Positions 1-10,198 of a stretch of DNA of 64,000 bases are shown here, one piece after another. This DNA comes from Candidatus Rhodobacter oscarellae (lineage in GTDB: Bacteria > Pseudomonadota > Alphaproteobacteria > Rhodobacterales > Rhodobacteraceae): the NCBI RefSeq assembly GCF_001078595.1, contig NZ_LFTY01000002.1, forward strand, positions 3,931,304 to 3,995,303. The letters run 5' to 3'. The notes under the pieces are model-generated. The model was not told the origin of the DNA. It was given only the letters and a program-made list of their open reading frames with translations, and did no database searches. Each line of letters opens with the position of its first letter. The stretch's first letter is position 1. The translations under genes were made by a program, and so were the position numbers.

Positions 1-930
1 GTCGGCCCCAACGAAGACTGTGGCCACGAATATCGCAGCGGCGACAACGCCCGCGGGATGCAAGGCGGCCAGCATGGCGACGACGATGCCCGCATAGCCG
101 AAGCCGGGGCTCATCGTTGTGGTGACCCCTGCGGTGACCCCCATCACCTCGACCGACCCCGCCAGGCCCGCCAGCGCACCGGACAATAGCGCGACGCCCA
201 TGATCGTCCTAGGCAACGAGATACCCGCAAAGGCAGCCGCGTCCGCGTTTAGTCCCGCCGCGCGGGTCTCAGCCCCGAAAACGGTGCGTGACAGAACCAG
301 CCAGACCGTTGCCGCCGCAATAACCGCGAAGATGAACCCAATGTGAAGCCGGGTGCGCGGGACCAGATCCGGAAGCCGGAAGGCGTTATCGACCGGCACG
401 GATGAGGGCCAGCCGAAGGCCAAGGGGTCCCTTAGGGGGCCTTCTATCATCAGGCCAACGAATAGCAGGACGATGAAGTTCAAAAGCAGCGTCGTGACGA
501 CCTCGTCCACGCCAAAACGAAGCCGGAGAAACGCCGGACCCGCAAGCAGCGCCGCCCCGGCGGCCATGCTGGCAAGCAAAAGCATCGGCACCCCCAGCCA
601 GCCGGGAACCCCCAAGGAATGCCCAATCCAGGCGGTCACAAGAGCGCCCATAAAGAACTGGCCTTCGCCGCCGATGTTCCACAGCTTCGCCCGGAACGCG
701 ACGGCCGCCGCCAGGCCGGTGAAAATCAGCGGCGTCGCGCGCGTGAGCATCTCTGTGATGGACAGCCGAGACCCGAGTGCTCCACGCAACATTTCGCCAT
801 AAGCCGTCAGCGGATTGACGCCCGCTGCAACGATCAGACCCGCTGCGAGGATGAGCGCTGCAAGAACAGCGATCAGCGGGGCCAGCACCACGATATACAG
901 TGGCGTATGCGTGCGGCGCTCAAGTCGCAT
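1..930 (-). CDS. ABC transporter permease, BMP/nucleoside-type (3' end outside window)
   Basis: The frame opens with MRLERRTHTPLYIVVLAP and stays open for 310 codons to the window edge, so the C-terminus is missing. It is strongly hydrophobic, with helices around residues 12-38, 65-85, 100-130 and 145-165. The cytoplasmic-loop motif KLWNIGGEGQFFMGA is typical of YufP/NupP-like BPD_transp_2 permeases that work with BMP-family binding proteins. Its ATG overlaps the end of the upstream ATPase gene by 11 bp, indicating translational coupling. It is the last visible gene of a five-gene operon, and a second permease gene would be expected just beyond the window. The substrate is inferred to be a nucleoside or nucleobase-like compound. 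Confidence 0.85.
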   Translation of the reverse strand, partial: MRLERRTHTPLYIVVLAPLIAVLAALILAAGLIVAAGVNPLTAYGEMLRGALGSRLSITEMLTRATPLIFTGLAAAVAFRAKLWNIGGEGQFFMGALVTAWIGHSLGVPGWLGVPMLLLASMAAGAALLAGPAFLRLRFGVDEVVTTLLLNFIVLLFVGLMIEGPLRDPLAFGWPSSVPVDNAFRLPDLVPRTRLHIGFIFAVIAAATVWLVLSRTVFGAETRAAGLNADAAAFAGISLPRTIMGVALLSGALAGLAGSVEVMGVTAGVTTTMSPGFGYAGIVVAMLAALHPAGVVAAAIFVATVFVGAD

Positions 931-2437
931 GCGCGTCCTCGTCCCAAGCGCCCGCCATCATTAGGCCCAGGCGCTGCGGATTGGCGTCTTTCGCTTCGAT
1001 GGGCGCAGATAGCCGGCCCTTCACAATGGCCTGGATGCGATCGGACAGGGCGACTGCCTCCTCCAGTTCTTCAGAAATCAAAAGGATGGCCGCTCCTTTC
1101 TCTCGTGCAGCAAGAAGTTCCGTATGGACAGAGGCGATGGCCCCTTCGTCAAGGCCGCGGGTCGGCTGGTTTGCCAAAACAAAGCTGGGTTCATTTGAAA
1201 GCACGCGGCCAAGTATGAGTTTTTGCATGTTCCCGCCGGACAGCAGGCGCGCCCGTGTGTCCGCGGACGCCCCCCGAATGTCGAAGCGCTCGATCAAACG
1301 TTCCGCGTATTCCCTGCTTTCACGCTGACGCACAAAGCCGTTCTTGGAGAATTGCGGCGTCTTCAATCGTTCCAGAACGGCGTTCTCCCAAACGCTCAGT
1401 TCGCCGACGACGCCCTCGGCGTGGCGGTCCTCGGGGACCCGGCCGACGCCTGCGCGGATCATACCCCGCGGGCCCAGCGCAGAGGCGTCCGCGCCGCGCA
1501 GCCTAAGCTCGCCGGAACTTGGCTGGACCAGACCGGACAACAAGGCCCCAAGCGCGGCCTGCCCATTACCGGATACCCCAACGATGCCAAGGATCTCACC
1601 TTCATGAACCGTGAAGTTGACGTCATCGAGCCGCGTTTCTTCGCCCCGTTTGATGCTGACACCTACAGCCGACATGACCGGCGCACCGGTCCGGTGGTCC
1701 GCACGCGTCGGGCGTTCGACCTTGCGGCCCACCATGAGTTCGGCAAGCTCTGCGGGGCTGGTGTCAGCGGTGTTTCTTTCCGCCACAAGCTTGCCGCCGC
1801 GCAGGACCGCGACCCGGTCGGCGGTCATGACTTCGCGAAGCTTGTGACTGATGAAGATAAGCGACAGACCCTCTTTGGTCATATCTCTGAGCGTCTCAAA
1901 TAGGCGTTGCGCCTCGGGCCGGGCCAGCACAGCGGTCGGTTCATCGAGGATCAATATCCGAGCGTCTCGATAAAGCGCCTTGAGGATCTCGACGCGCTGG
2001 CGCTCGCCCACGGATAGCGCGCTGATCTTTGCCTCGGGATCAATCGGAAGGCCGAAGCGCTCGGCGATCTTCAAGAGCTTGGCTCGGGCCTCGGCACGGG
2101 CCGATTTGATCCGGCGAAGCGGTTCCGACCCAAGCATGACGTTCTCAAGGACCGAGAGGTTCCCCGCGAGCGTGAAATGCTGATGCACCATGCCCACACC
2201 CGCCTCGATGGCCTTGCGCGGCACCCCCGGCGGCAGCTTCTGTCCGAAGACATGAACAGAGCCCTCATCCGCCGCGTAGTGGCCAAACAGGATATTCATC
2301 AAAGTCGTCTTGCCGGCGCCGTTCTCGCCAAGCAGCGCAAGGATTTCACCCGGCTGCAGCTCCAGCGAGATGTCGTCATTTGCGGTAAGCGCACCAAATC
2401 GCTTCGTGATCCCGCGCAGTTCCAGCACCTTTGTCAT
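920..2437 (-). CDS. ABC transporter ATP-binding protein with two nucleotide-binding domains
   Basis: This 505-residue protein is a tandem ATPase of the RbsA/YufO type that energises a ribose/nucleoside-class importer. The N-terminal domain has a complete site: Walker A GENGAGKTT (residues 37-45), signature LSVGERQR, Walker B ILILDEPT and switch histidine ISHKL. The C-terminal domain is degenerate: GVSGNGQAAL lacks the Walker A lysine and FVLANQPT replaces the DEPT box, although LSGGNMQK is kept. This asymmetry is common in the family. The ATG overlaps the amidase stop by 4 bp (ATGA). It should pair with the permease downstream and the BMP binding protein upstream. Confidence 0.93.
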   Translation of the reverse strand: MTKVLELRGITKRFGALTANDDISLELQPGEILALLGENGAGKTTLMNILFGHYAADEGSVHVFGQKLPPGVPRKAIEAGVGMVHQHFTLAGNLSVLENVMLGSEPLRRIKSARAEARAKLLKIAERFGLPIDPEAKISALSVGERQRVEILKALYRDARILILDEPTAVLARPEAQRLFETLRDMTKEGLSLIFISHKLREVMTADRVAVLRGGKLVAERNTADTSPAELAELMVGRKVERPTRADHRTGAPVMSAVGVSIKRGEETRLDDVNFTVHEGEILGIVGVSGNGQAALGALLSGLVQPSSGELRLRGADASALGPRGMIRAGVGRVPEDRHAEGVVGELSVWENAVLERLKTPQFSKNGFVRQRESREYAERLIERFDIRGASADTRARLLSGGNMQKLILGRVLSNEPSFVLANQPTRGLDEGAIASVHTELLAAREKGAAILLISEELEEAVALSDRIQAIVKGRLSAPIEAKDANPQRLGLMMAGAWDEDAHAT

Positions 2438-3792
2438 AGTGGCATTCCGGCGATTGGGTATGGAAAGCTAAAGCTCGGCGCGCGCGCCTCGATGCGCTCC
2501 CCAAGCGCCAGCAGGGCGGCGTCGGATCCGACCGGCCCCAAAAGCTGCGCGCCCAATGGCAGGCCGTCGGACATTCCGAATGGCAGGCCCAGCGCCGGAA
2601 GCCCCGCGACATTCGCAAGGGCGACATTCGGCGCGAAGGCCTTCATGCGCGCCCGATGGTCCGCCGGGTCCTGCCCAGACAGGTCGAATGCCCCAACCGG
2701 TGGCGGGGCCTGCGACAGCACGGGCATCAAAAGAGCGTCGCAGTCGGCGAATAGTGTATTCGCTTGATAGGTCAGGCGCGCGATGCCCCGCGTGACCGCG
2801 AAGAAACCCGTCGCCGTGACCGCGCGCGCCTCGGCTGCAAGCGCCGCGGCCAATGGCGGCACCTGATCGTCGGTCAGTTGCAAAGCGCCAAGCCATTCCG
2901 CCAGGGATACGCCAATGACGGACCATGCCAGCTGGTGCGCTTTCTCGCCCATGGCGTCGGGGCTGGGGCGCTCGCTTACCGTGCAACCGGCGTCGCGTAG
3001 CGCATCGGCGACGGCCTCGACGGCCCGGCGCTGATCTGCGCCGCAGACGTCCGGCACCGCCACCCCGATGCGGGGTTTGCCCGAAAGCTCGACCGCCGGA
3101 AGCGGCTGGCGGGCAGAGCGAAACGCTGTCTGAACGTCCCGGATTGAACGCGCCAGAACGAGGCCCTGGGCGATCCCCGCAAGGTGATTATCGAAACCGG
3201 GCCCAGCAGACACCGCACCTCGCGAGGGCTTAAGCCCCGTCAGCCCGCAGCAGGCCGCGGGCACTCTTATGGACCCGCCAGCATCCGTTGCATGCGAAAT
3301 CGCAACCAGCCCGGCGGCAACCGCCGCAGCCGCGCCGCCCGAAGAACCGCCGGGCGTAAGCTGCGGATTCCAAGGGTTGCATGTGGGCGGCAAGCCTTCG
3401 GGTTCACAGCTTAGCGATGTCCCGAAAGGCGGGGTGGCGGTCCGGCCAAACGGCAAGAGACCTAAGCGGCGAAACGCGCCGAAGAGGTCGTCGTCCAGCT
3501 TGGGGGTGTCCGCTGCGGCGCGCAGCGCGGCGGATCCTGCAGACGCGGGCAGGCCGCTGGCCACACCGCCAAGGTCCTTCGCCAGAAAGGGCACGCCATG
3601 GAATGGTCTGCGGTCATCTTGCGGCGCGGCGTCCGCCGCCCGCGCGCTGGCGCGGGCCATTTCCTCGTCCAGATACACCACGGCACCCAGCTCCGCCCGC
3701 TCTGCGCAGGCGGACAGACTGGCCTCCATCACGTCGACGGCAGTGGTCTGCCCACTCCGAATGGCGGCGGAGAGTGCCGTGGCATCTTGCAT
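2434..3792 (-). CDS. Amidase (amidase-signature family)
   Basis: The 452-residue protein has the Ser-cisSer-Lys catalytic set of the amidase signature family: Lys72 in FLAKDLGG, Ser150 in GGSSGG and the nucleophile Ser174 in DAGGSIRVPA. The spacing between the two serines matches GatA. Length is usual for GatA/AtzF-like amidases. It has no signal peptide and should act in the cytoplasm. It lies between the binding-protein gene (15 bp gap) and the transporter ATPase gene (4-bp overlap), so it probably hydrolyses an amide in the imported compound or in the product of the deaminase-like enzyme. A role as a tRNA amidotransferase subunit is unlikely because gatB and gatC are absent nearby. Confidence 0.88.
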   Translation of the reverse strand: MQDATALSAAIRSGQTTAVDVMEASLSACAERAELGAVVYLDEEMARASARAADAAPQDDRRPFHGVPFLAKDLGGVASGLPASAGSAALRAAADTPKLDDDLFGAFRRLGLLPFGRTATPPFGTSLSCEPEGLPPTCNPWNPQLTPGGSSGGAAAAVAAGLVAISHATDAGGSIRVPAACCGLTGLKPSRGAVSAGPGFDNHLAGIAQGLVLARSIRDVQTAFRSARQPLPAVELSGKPRIGVAVPDVCGADQRRAVEAVADALRDAGCTVSERPSPDAMGEKAHQLAWSVIGVSLAEWLGALQLTDDQVPPLAAALAAEARAVTATGFFAVTRGIARLTYQANTLFADCDALLMPVLSQAPPPVGAFDLSGQDPADHRARMKAFAPNVALANVAGLPALGLPFGMSDGLPLGAQLLGPVGSDAALLALGERIEARAPSFSFPYPIAGMPL

Positions 3793-3807
3793 AGTTTTGG
3801 TCGGCGC

Positions 3808-4791
3808 TTACGCAGGCTCGGCTTCGTCGAGCGGCACGTTCCATTCGCCAGAGACGATCGCCGCCTGCTTGGCCTCCATCGCCGGGATCGCATCCGCCGG
3901 AACGTCGTCGGCGACGTAGATCAGCTCGTTCCCGCCGTAGGACATGAACGAATACTCGGTATAGTCACGGCCGACCGGCTTACCGGCCTGAATGTCCGCC
4001 GCAATGGCCGAGATCGTCGGGCCGTAGTTCCAGATCGCGTTGGCAAAGACCGTGCCTGGGTAGCGCGGCGTGTAGTCGATCAAAGAACCGACGGCCTTGA
4101 TGCCGCGCTCTTGTGCGGCATCGGCGGTCCCGATGCGCTCGCCAAAGAGGATGTCAGCACCGGCATCGATCTGCGCGATGGCGGCTTCCTTTGCGCGGGC
4201 GGGGTCGAACCATGCGCCGATGAACCCGTTGAGGAAGGTGGCATCGGCGTTCACTTCTTTGACGCCCATGCGGAACGCATTGATCAGCAGGTTCACTTCC
4301 GGGATCGGGTATCCACCGACGGAGCCAAAGACATTGCTCTCGGACATGCGCCCAGCCAGCATGCCTGCCAGATAGGCGGCCTCGTGATTGCGCGTACCAA
4401 AGACGCCGAAATTGTCGCCCGAGGGTCCCGCCGACGAGCCCATCAGGAAGGCCGTCTCAGGATAGTCCGCCGCAACTTCGCGGGCTTCGCGCTCGACGGC
4501 ATAGGATTCACCCCAGACGAGGTCTACGCCGCTCTCGGCGTATTCGCGCATGGCGCGCGGATAGTCCGTGGGCGCCACGCCTTCGGAGAATGCGTACTCG
4601 ATCTCGCCGGCCGCGGCGGCCTCTTGGAACGCCAGATGGATGCGGCTGTTCCAGGCGTTCTCCACCGGTGACATGTGAACGGCGGCCACCTTGGTGACGG
4701 ATTGCGCGCTCGCGCGGCGAACATAGGCGGGCAGGGCCAGAGTGGCGGCTGCGCCCACCATTAGCTGGCGGCGAGTTGTCATAAGTTTCAT
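3808..4791 (-). CDS. BMP-family ABC transporter substrate-binding protein
   Basis: This 327-residue exported protein belongs to the basic membrane protein (PnrA-like) family that binds nucleosides and related ligands. The N-terminus has a twin arginine (TTRRQLMVGA) followed by a hydrophobic stretch and an ASA cleavage site near residue 29, consistent with Tat or Sec export. Family features include MSPVENAWNSRIHLAF near the mature N-terminus, YPRAMREYAESGVDLVWGES and GVFGTRNHEAAYLAGMLAGR. It is the second gene of the operon, between the deaminase-like gene and the amidase gene, and it defines the importer as BMP-type rather than ribose-type. The ligand itself cannot be read from the sequence. 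Confidence 0.9.
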   Translation of the reverse strand: MKLMTTRRQLMVGAAATLALPAYVRRASAQSVTKVAAVHMSPVENAWNSRIHLAFQEAAAAGEIEYAFSEGVAPTDYPRAMREYAESGVDLVWGESYAVEREAREVAADYPETAFLMGSSAGPSGDNFGVFGTRNHEAAYLAGMLAGRMSESNVFGSVGGYPIPEVNLLINAFRMGVKEVNADATFLNGFIGAWFDPARAKEAAIAQIDAGADILFGERIGTADAAQERGIKAVGSLIDYTPRYPGTVFANAIWNYGPTISAIAADIQAGKPVGRDYTEYSFMSYGGNELIYVADDVPADAIPAMEAKQAAIVSGEWNVPLDEAEPA

Positions 4792-4827
4792 AGATCAGGT
4801 CCCTTTGTTGGTCTGTGTATTGACTTG

Positions 4828-6129
4828 TTAATCAGAGGCATCCTCGGCGGCGGGTGCATAGCCCGCGGGGTCGAGGGTCGCGGGGCGTCCCGCCAGGTTG
4901 AGCTGGGCCAGCCGTGGCGGGGTCCGAGACAGGATTTCACCATCGCGGATGACGGCAAGACGCGTCGCCCTCAGGCGCACCGCTTCGATCGGATCGCGGG
5001 CCTGCAGCAACACCATGCTGGCCGGGCCTCCCTCGCGCAAGGTCGGATCCGGCAGGCGCATGGCCTTGGCGCCGTTGAGCGTGACGGATTCGAAGGCCCA
5101 CCGCATCGCCTCGCGAGACGTCATCGGCACCGCGTGCACGCCCATATGCGCCACGTCCAGCATGTCGGCTGATCCAAGCGGATACCATGGGTCCATCGTG
5201 CAATCCTGCCCGAAGGCAACATTCACACCGGCGGCCCGCAGCTCCTGCACGCGGGTCAGGCCGCGGCGGCGGGGATAGGTGTCCGACCGCCCCTGAAGCG
5301 TGATGTTGATCAGCGGATTCGGCACAATCGTCATGCCCGATTCCGCGATCAAGGGGACCAGTTTCGTGGCGTAGTAATTGTCATAAGAGTGCATCGCCGT
5401 GACGTGGCTGCCGACAACGCGGTCCGCGAGCCCGAGGCGGGTTGTCTCATAGGCCAGCGTCTCGATGTGACGCGACAAAGGATCGTCGCTCTCGTCGCAA
5501 TGCAGGTCAAGCATCAGGCCTCTTTCGGCGGCGATCTCTGCCAGACGCGTGACCGAACGCGCGCCATCGGCCATCGTGCGCTCAAAATGCGGAATCCCGC
5601 CGACAACATCAACGCCCATATCCAGGGCGCGCAGGAGGTTTTCCTCGGCCTTTTCAGAGCGGTAAAGGCCATCCTGCGGGAAGGCGACGAGTTGCAGATC
5701 AATATACGGGGCGACCTTCTTGCGCACCTCCAAAAGAGCCTCAACGCCCACCAGCGGGGCCGTTGACACGTCCACATGGGACCGGATCGCCAATAGCCCC
5801 TGCGAGACCGCCAGATCGCAATATCTGAGGGCGCGCTCGATGACGGCTTCGGGCGTCAAAAGCGGCTTTAGCTCTCCCCAAAGCGCAATGCCTTCAAGCA
5901 GCGTGCCGGACTGGTTCAGCCGCGGCAGCCCGAGGCTTAGGGTGGCATCCATGTGAAAATGCGGATCGACGAAGGGGGGCGCGACCAGCTGGTCGCCGGC
6001 ATCAATCTCAATGTCGGCGGCGCCTTCAATAGAGCGCGCTATCGTCGCGATCTTCTCGCCTTTGACGGCAATGTCGAAGGACCCGCGCCTGTCCGGCAAG
6101 CGAGCATTCCGGATCAGAATATCGAGCAT
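4828..6129 (-). CDS. Cytosine-deaminase-like amidohydrolase (CodA family)
   Basis: The 433-residue protein is a TIM-barrel metal-dependent hydrolase close to CodA. Metal and catalytic motifs are present in order: VDPHFHMD, RSHVDVST, FPQDGL, GGIPHFE, DLHCDESDD, GSHVTAMHSY, PLINITLQGR and FGQDCTMDPWYPLG. In E. coli CodA the last motif reads FGHDDVFDPWYPLG. The catalytic Asp313 is kept, but the neighbouring Asp314, which shapes substrate choice, is Cys here. The enzyme therefore may deaminate something other than cytosine. It is the first gene of the operon; a purine-rich AAGGGG stretch precedes the ATG. Context suggests catabolism of an imported N-heterocycle. Confidence 0.85.
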   Translation of the reverse strand: MLDILIRNARLPDRRGSFDIAVKGEKIATIARSIEGAADIEIDAGDQLVAPPFVDPHFHMDATLSLGLPRLNQSGTLLEGIALWGELKPLLTPEAVIERALRYCDLAVSQGLLAIRSHVDVSTAPLVGVEALLEVRKKVAPYIDLQLVAFPQDGLYRSEKAEENLLRALDMGVDVVGGIPHFERTMADGARSVTRLAEIAAERGLMLDLHCDESDDPLSRHIETLAYETTRLGLADRVVGSHVTAMHSYDNYYATKLVPLIAESGMTIVPNPLINITLQGRSDTYPRRRGLTRVQELRAAGVNVAFGQDCTMDPWYPLGSADMLDVAHMGVHAVPMTSREAMRWAFESVTLNGAKAMRLPDPTLREGGPASMVLLQARDPIEAVRLRATRLAVIRDGEILSRTPPRLAQLNLAGRPATLDPAGYAPAAEDASD

Positions 6130-7018
6130 CCCGCACCCCTTGATTTTTGACCCTATGGTAAAGATGTTTCATCCAAGCTCAAAGCTTTTCGTCAATCCGG
6201 GTATGGAAAAACGAGTTCGGCCGTTCTTTAGGCCTTTCCCGGCCTGGATGCCGGAAACCTTTGCAGCGCGAGAAATGCCCAAGAAGTGAAGGGTGGTGGC
6301 GCTGAAAAGGCGGCTCAATCCGCGACTCGTCTGTTATTTTTGAACGCGGCGACGGGGTGGTTGGGATTGCCCAGATTTGAACCTCGATGAATGACAGCAA
6401 ACGGGACGCGCCGCGGAAAACACCACGCTGCGCCTGCACGGCGATGCTGCGTTAGGGACGTTAGGAAATCCAAATTTGCGAAGACCCGCAGAGCGACCAC
6501 GCGCACCCACACGAAAAAAAGGGGCCGCGCAGCCGACCTCCTCCCAGATTCTTGACGTAATGTCCGCTTACATCATCCCGCCCATGTCGGGCATGCCGCC
6601 GCCAGGCGCGCGGTTTCTCGGGCTTCTCTGTAACCATGGCCTCGGCGGTGATTAGCAAACCCTAACTCCAGCCGCGTCTTGCAGTGGTATGAAACGGACC
6701 GGTGTGAGCCCAAAATGTCGGATGCTGCATCCCGCGCCGACGGCAGTTATGCGCAGGTAGCAGGCTTTGCAAAGTCGCGTCGTCGGTCCAATCGTGACCG
6801 TTCAGTATTGAAGTTTGTGGGCCATTTAATGAGCCGTTGCTGACTTTGATTTCTCTCCTTTGTGCTGCTTTGTCAGTCATCGATCTCCCAAACAGGATAA
6901 AATACTGATCCGGACACAAGGGACTCCCGGCGTTTCAGTTGTTGCCTGGAGGCTTCAAAGCAAATTAAGGATCACGGGTTGCTTTAGAGAATGATGCGTG
7001 TGCAAGAACGCCCGGCTG
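6130..7018. other. Gene-poor region between the uptake operon and the secreted small protein
   Basis: No intact gene is supported in these 889 bases. The first 150 bases form the leader of the operon beginning at 6129. Positions 6508-6716 hold the groEL remnant annotated separately. The short open frames in the rest have no ribosome binding site and no recognisable protein character. Base composition is visibly lower in GC than in the flanking genes, as expected for decaying DNA. Confidence 0.6.
6508..6716 (-). pseudogene. Remnant of a second groEL 3' end with decayed terminator
   Basis: On the minus strand the DNA matches the last ~50 codons of the intact groEL at 7945-9591 and its trailer. 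Recognisable pieces are an LQDAA segment, LITAEAMVTEKPEKP (intact: [16 protein letters not shown]), then, after a frameshift, [11 protein letters not shown], a TAA stop and a GGGGCCGCGCAG stretch matching the intact terminator. Frameshifts and small deletions break the frame, and the second terminator arm has lost its complementarity. Everything upstream of roughly the last 60 codons is gone. The start of similarity at 6716 is approximate. Confidence 0.8.
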
Positions 7019-7519
7019 TTACTTGGCCTGCAAATCGCGAAGGGCTTTGAACAGAGCGGCCAGCCGGACCAGCAGAAATTCATAGTCTTCAAACCTGGCC
7101 AGAGAAACTACGGCGACTTCGGATCTCGGCGCTGTTTCCGCGCCTTTCTTGGCCAAATCCTCAAAAATATTGCGAAGCTTTTTGCGCTGTGTGGCAAGCA
7201 GTTTGTTCAGCCTGTCGCGTTGCTTCTGTGTCTCTTTGTCGTTCTGGTCATCCAGCGCGTACAGTGCAGCAAGCGTCTCCACATAGAGCGCCTCCATGGT
7301 GACTAGGTCGTCGTCTTTGGGGTTGATATTGAACTCGCCTTGCAGAAATTCTGCCCGCTTTTTTTGCGTTTCGTTGATGTCTTTTCGCAGCGACTTGATT
7401 TGCGCTTTGGTCGTGGATTGCGCAAGGTGGACCGGCAGCTCTAACAGATGGGTCGGACCGCGTGGCGCCGAACTTGCAGCGGTGGCGGCAACAAGGAAGA
7501 TTAGGACCACATACCGCAT
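7019..7519 (-). CDS. Secreted small protein with predicted coiled coil, function unknown
   Basis: The 166-residue product starts with a clear signal peptide (MRYVVLIFLVAATAASSAP), so it is probably periplasmic or secreted. The mature part is charged and helical: residues 35-60 (TTKAQIKSLRKDINETQKKR) and 95-130 (NDKETQKQRDRLNKLLATQR) have heptad-like spacing. No cysteine, metal or catalytic motif is visible and I recognise no family. A GAGGAG ribosome binding site lies just before the ATG. Codon use is less GC-rich than in neighbouring genes, which suggests an accessory or acquired gene. It lies between the groEL remnant and intact groEL. Confidence 0.7.
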   Translation of the reverse strand: MRYVVLIFLVAATAASSAPRGPTHLLELPVHLAQSTTKAQIKSLRKDINETQKKRAEFLQGEFNINPKDDDLVTMEALYVETLAALYALDDQNDKETQKQRDRLNKLLATQRKKLRNIFEDLAKKGAETAPRSEVAVVSLARFEDYEFLLVRLAALFKALRDLQAK

Positions 7520-7887
7520 TATCGCTCCTCAAATCGCTTTTACTCTGTCCAAAAAGCCGGACACAATGCAACCATCCATTAGCCGCCCCGGGCAAACAAC
7601 ACAAGCTGTCGTCGCATGCCTTAACGGCGCACATAGCCAGTCAATGTCAACGTTAGAATTGGGAGAACTTGGCCTCGCACCATGAAGTCGCAAGCTTTGC
7701 CAGCAATGCGGGCCGAATATTAGAGTGCGCCTCTCCGAGATATTTTCATCGCTAGCGGAATTCGGATGAGCGTTCGGGCTCCATACCAGTTGCGGAAAAC
7801 CCATGTCAGTTTTGGGCTGAAACCAGTAGCTGTTGTCTGAAAGCCGAAAGGCGGCAAAGTCCGCAAAGCCACCACAAGCATCCGCGC
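7520..7887. other. Intergenic region upstream of the secreted small protein
   Basis: These 368 bases separate the secreted-protein gene from the groEL terminator. They must carry the promoter of the 7019-7519 gene, but I see no convincing -35/-10 pair. A 91-codon minus-strand frame (7529-7804) lacks a ribosome binding site and protein-like character and was not annotated. Confidence 0.5.
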
Positions 7888-7920
7888 AAAAAGAAAGGGG
7901 CCGCGCAGGCGACCCCTTTC
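7888..7920 (-). terminator. Rho-independent terminator of groESL
   Basis: Read on the minus strand this is a 12-bp stem (GAAAGGGGTCGC pairing with GCGGCCCCTTTC, one G-T wobble), a CTGC tetraloop and a run of five T at 7892-7888. It begins 25 bases after the groEL stop codon. Confidence 0.9.
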
Positions 7921-7944
7921 CCAGTTTCTTGGCGCAATGGCGAC

Positions 7945-9603
<1,659 letters not shown>

Positions 9604-9638
9604 TTAGAATTCGTGGAAATTGATCGGGAAGGTGCGCG

Positions 9639-9926
9639 TTAGGAGATGATCCCCAGGATGTCGCTTTCCTTCATGATCAGTAGCTCTTCGCCGTCCAGCG
9701 TGATCTCGGTGCCGGACCACTTGCCGAACAGGATCTTGTCGCCAGCGGACACGGCCATCGGCGCGCGCGAGCCATCATCTTTGATTGCGCCCTCGCCTGC
9801 GGCGACGACTTCGCCCTCGGCGGGCTTCTCTTTGGCGCTGTCGGGGATGATCAGACCGCCAGCGGTCTTTTCATCGGATTCCACACGGCGGACCAGCACA
9901 CGGTCATGCAGCGGAGTGAATGCCAT
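9639..9926 (-). CDS. groS: 10 kDa co-chaperonin GroES
   Basis: The start at 9926 gives a 95-residue protein beginning [14 protein letters not shown], the usual GroES start, with an AGGGAG ribosome binding site 9-14 bases upstream. A longer frame opening at 9971 would add 15 residues unlike the family and would overlap the CIRCE element, so it was rejected. Family features are the mobile loop near residues 16-32 ([19 protein letters not shown]) and the C-terminal [15 protein letters not shown]. It caps GroEL and is co-transcribed with it. Confidence 0.98.
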   Translation of the reverse strand: MAFTPLHDRVLVRRVESDEKTAGGLIIPDSAKEKPAEGEVVAAGEGAIKDDGSRAPMAVSAGDKILFGKWSGTEITLDGEELLIMKESDILGIIS

Positions 9927-9964
9927 TTGTTGAACGCTCCCTTGGTTCTGTTCAATCTCGGGTG

Positions 9965-9991
9965 TTATCACTCACCTCCCGTGAGTGATAA
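9965..9991. promoter_or_regulatory. CIRCE element (HrcA operator)
   Basis: Perfect inverted repeat TTATCACTC - 9 bp - GAGTGATAA; the consensus is TTAGCACTC-N9-GAGTGCTAA. The symmetry extends further, to GTTATCACTCAC / GTGAGTGATAAC (9964-9992), leaving only 5 unpaired central bases. It lies about 40 bp upstream of the groES ATG and implies HrcA repression of groESL. Confidence 0.95.
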
Positions 9992-10146
9992 CGATGGCGA
10001 TATAAAGAGCGGAAGCGAAGCGGTCAACAGGGCGGGCGCGAATTTCTTTGGCGCGGCGGGATGAAGACGGAGGACGCTGCTATGCCAGCTACGCTCCCGG
10101 CGCAAGCCGAATAGCGGGGCGCCGATCCGTTGCAGGCCCAAATGCG

Positions 10147-10175
10147 AAAGGACCGCGCCATCGACGCGGTCCTTT
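10147..10175. terminator. Terminator-like hairpin after the small acidic protein gene
   Basis: A perfect 11-bp stem AAAGGACCGCG / CGCGGTCCTTT with a 7-base loop. It begins 24 bases past the stop of the 10199-10420 gene on the minus strand. The A/T ends of the stem supply a short T run in either direction, so it could act both ways. Confidence 0.75.
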
Positions 10176-10198
10176 AATTGCGGGTGGTGAGGCGCGGT

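Noticed and set aside
7529..7804. A 91-codon minus-strand frame ending 9 bases before the secreted small protein gene
   Set aside because: Spacing is gene-like, but there is no ribosome site, it is rich in Cys/His/Trp without pattern, and it covers the region that must hold the promoter.
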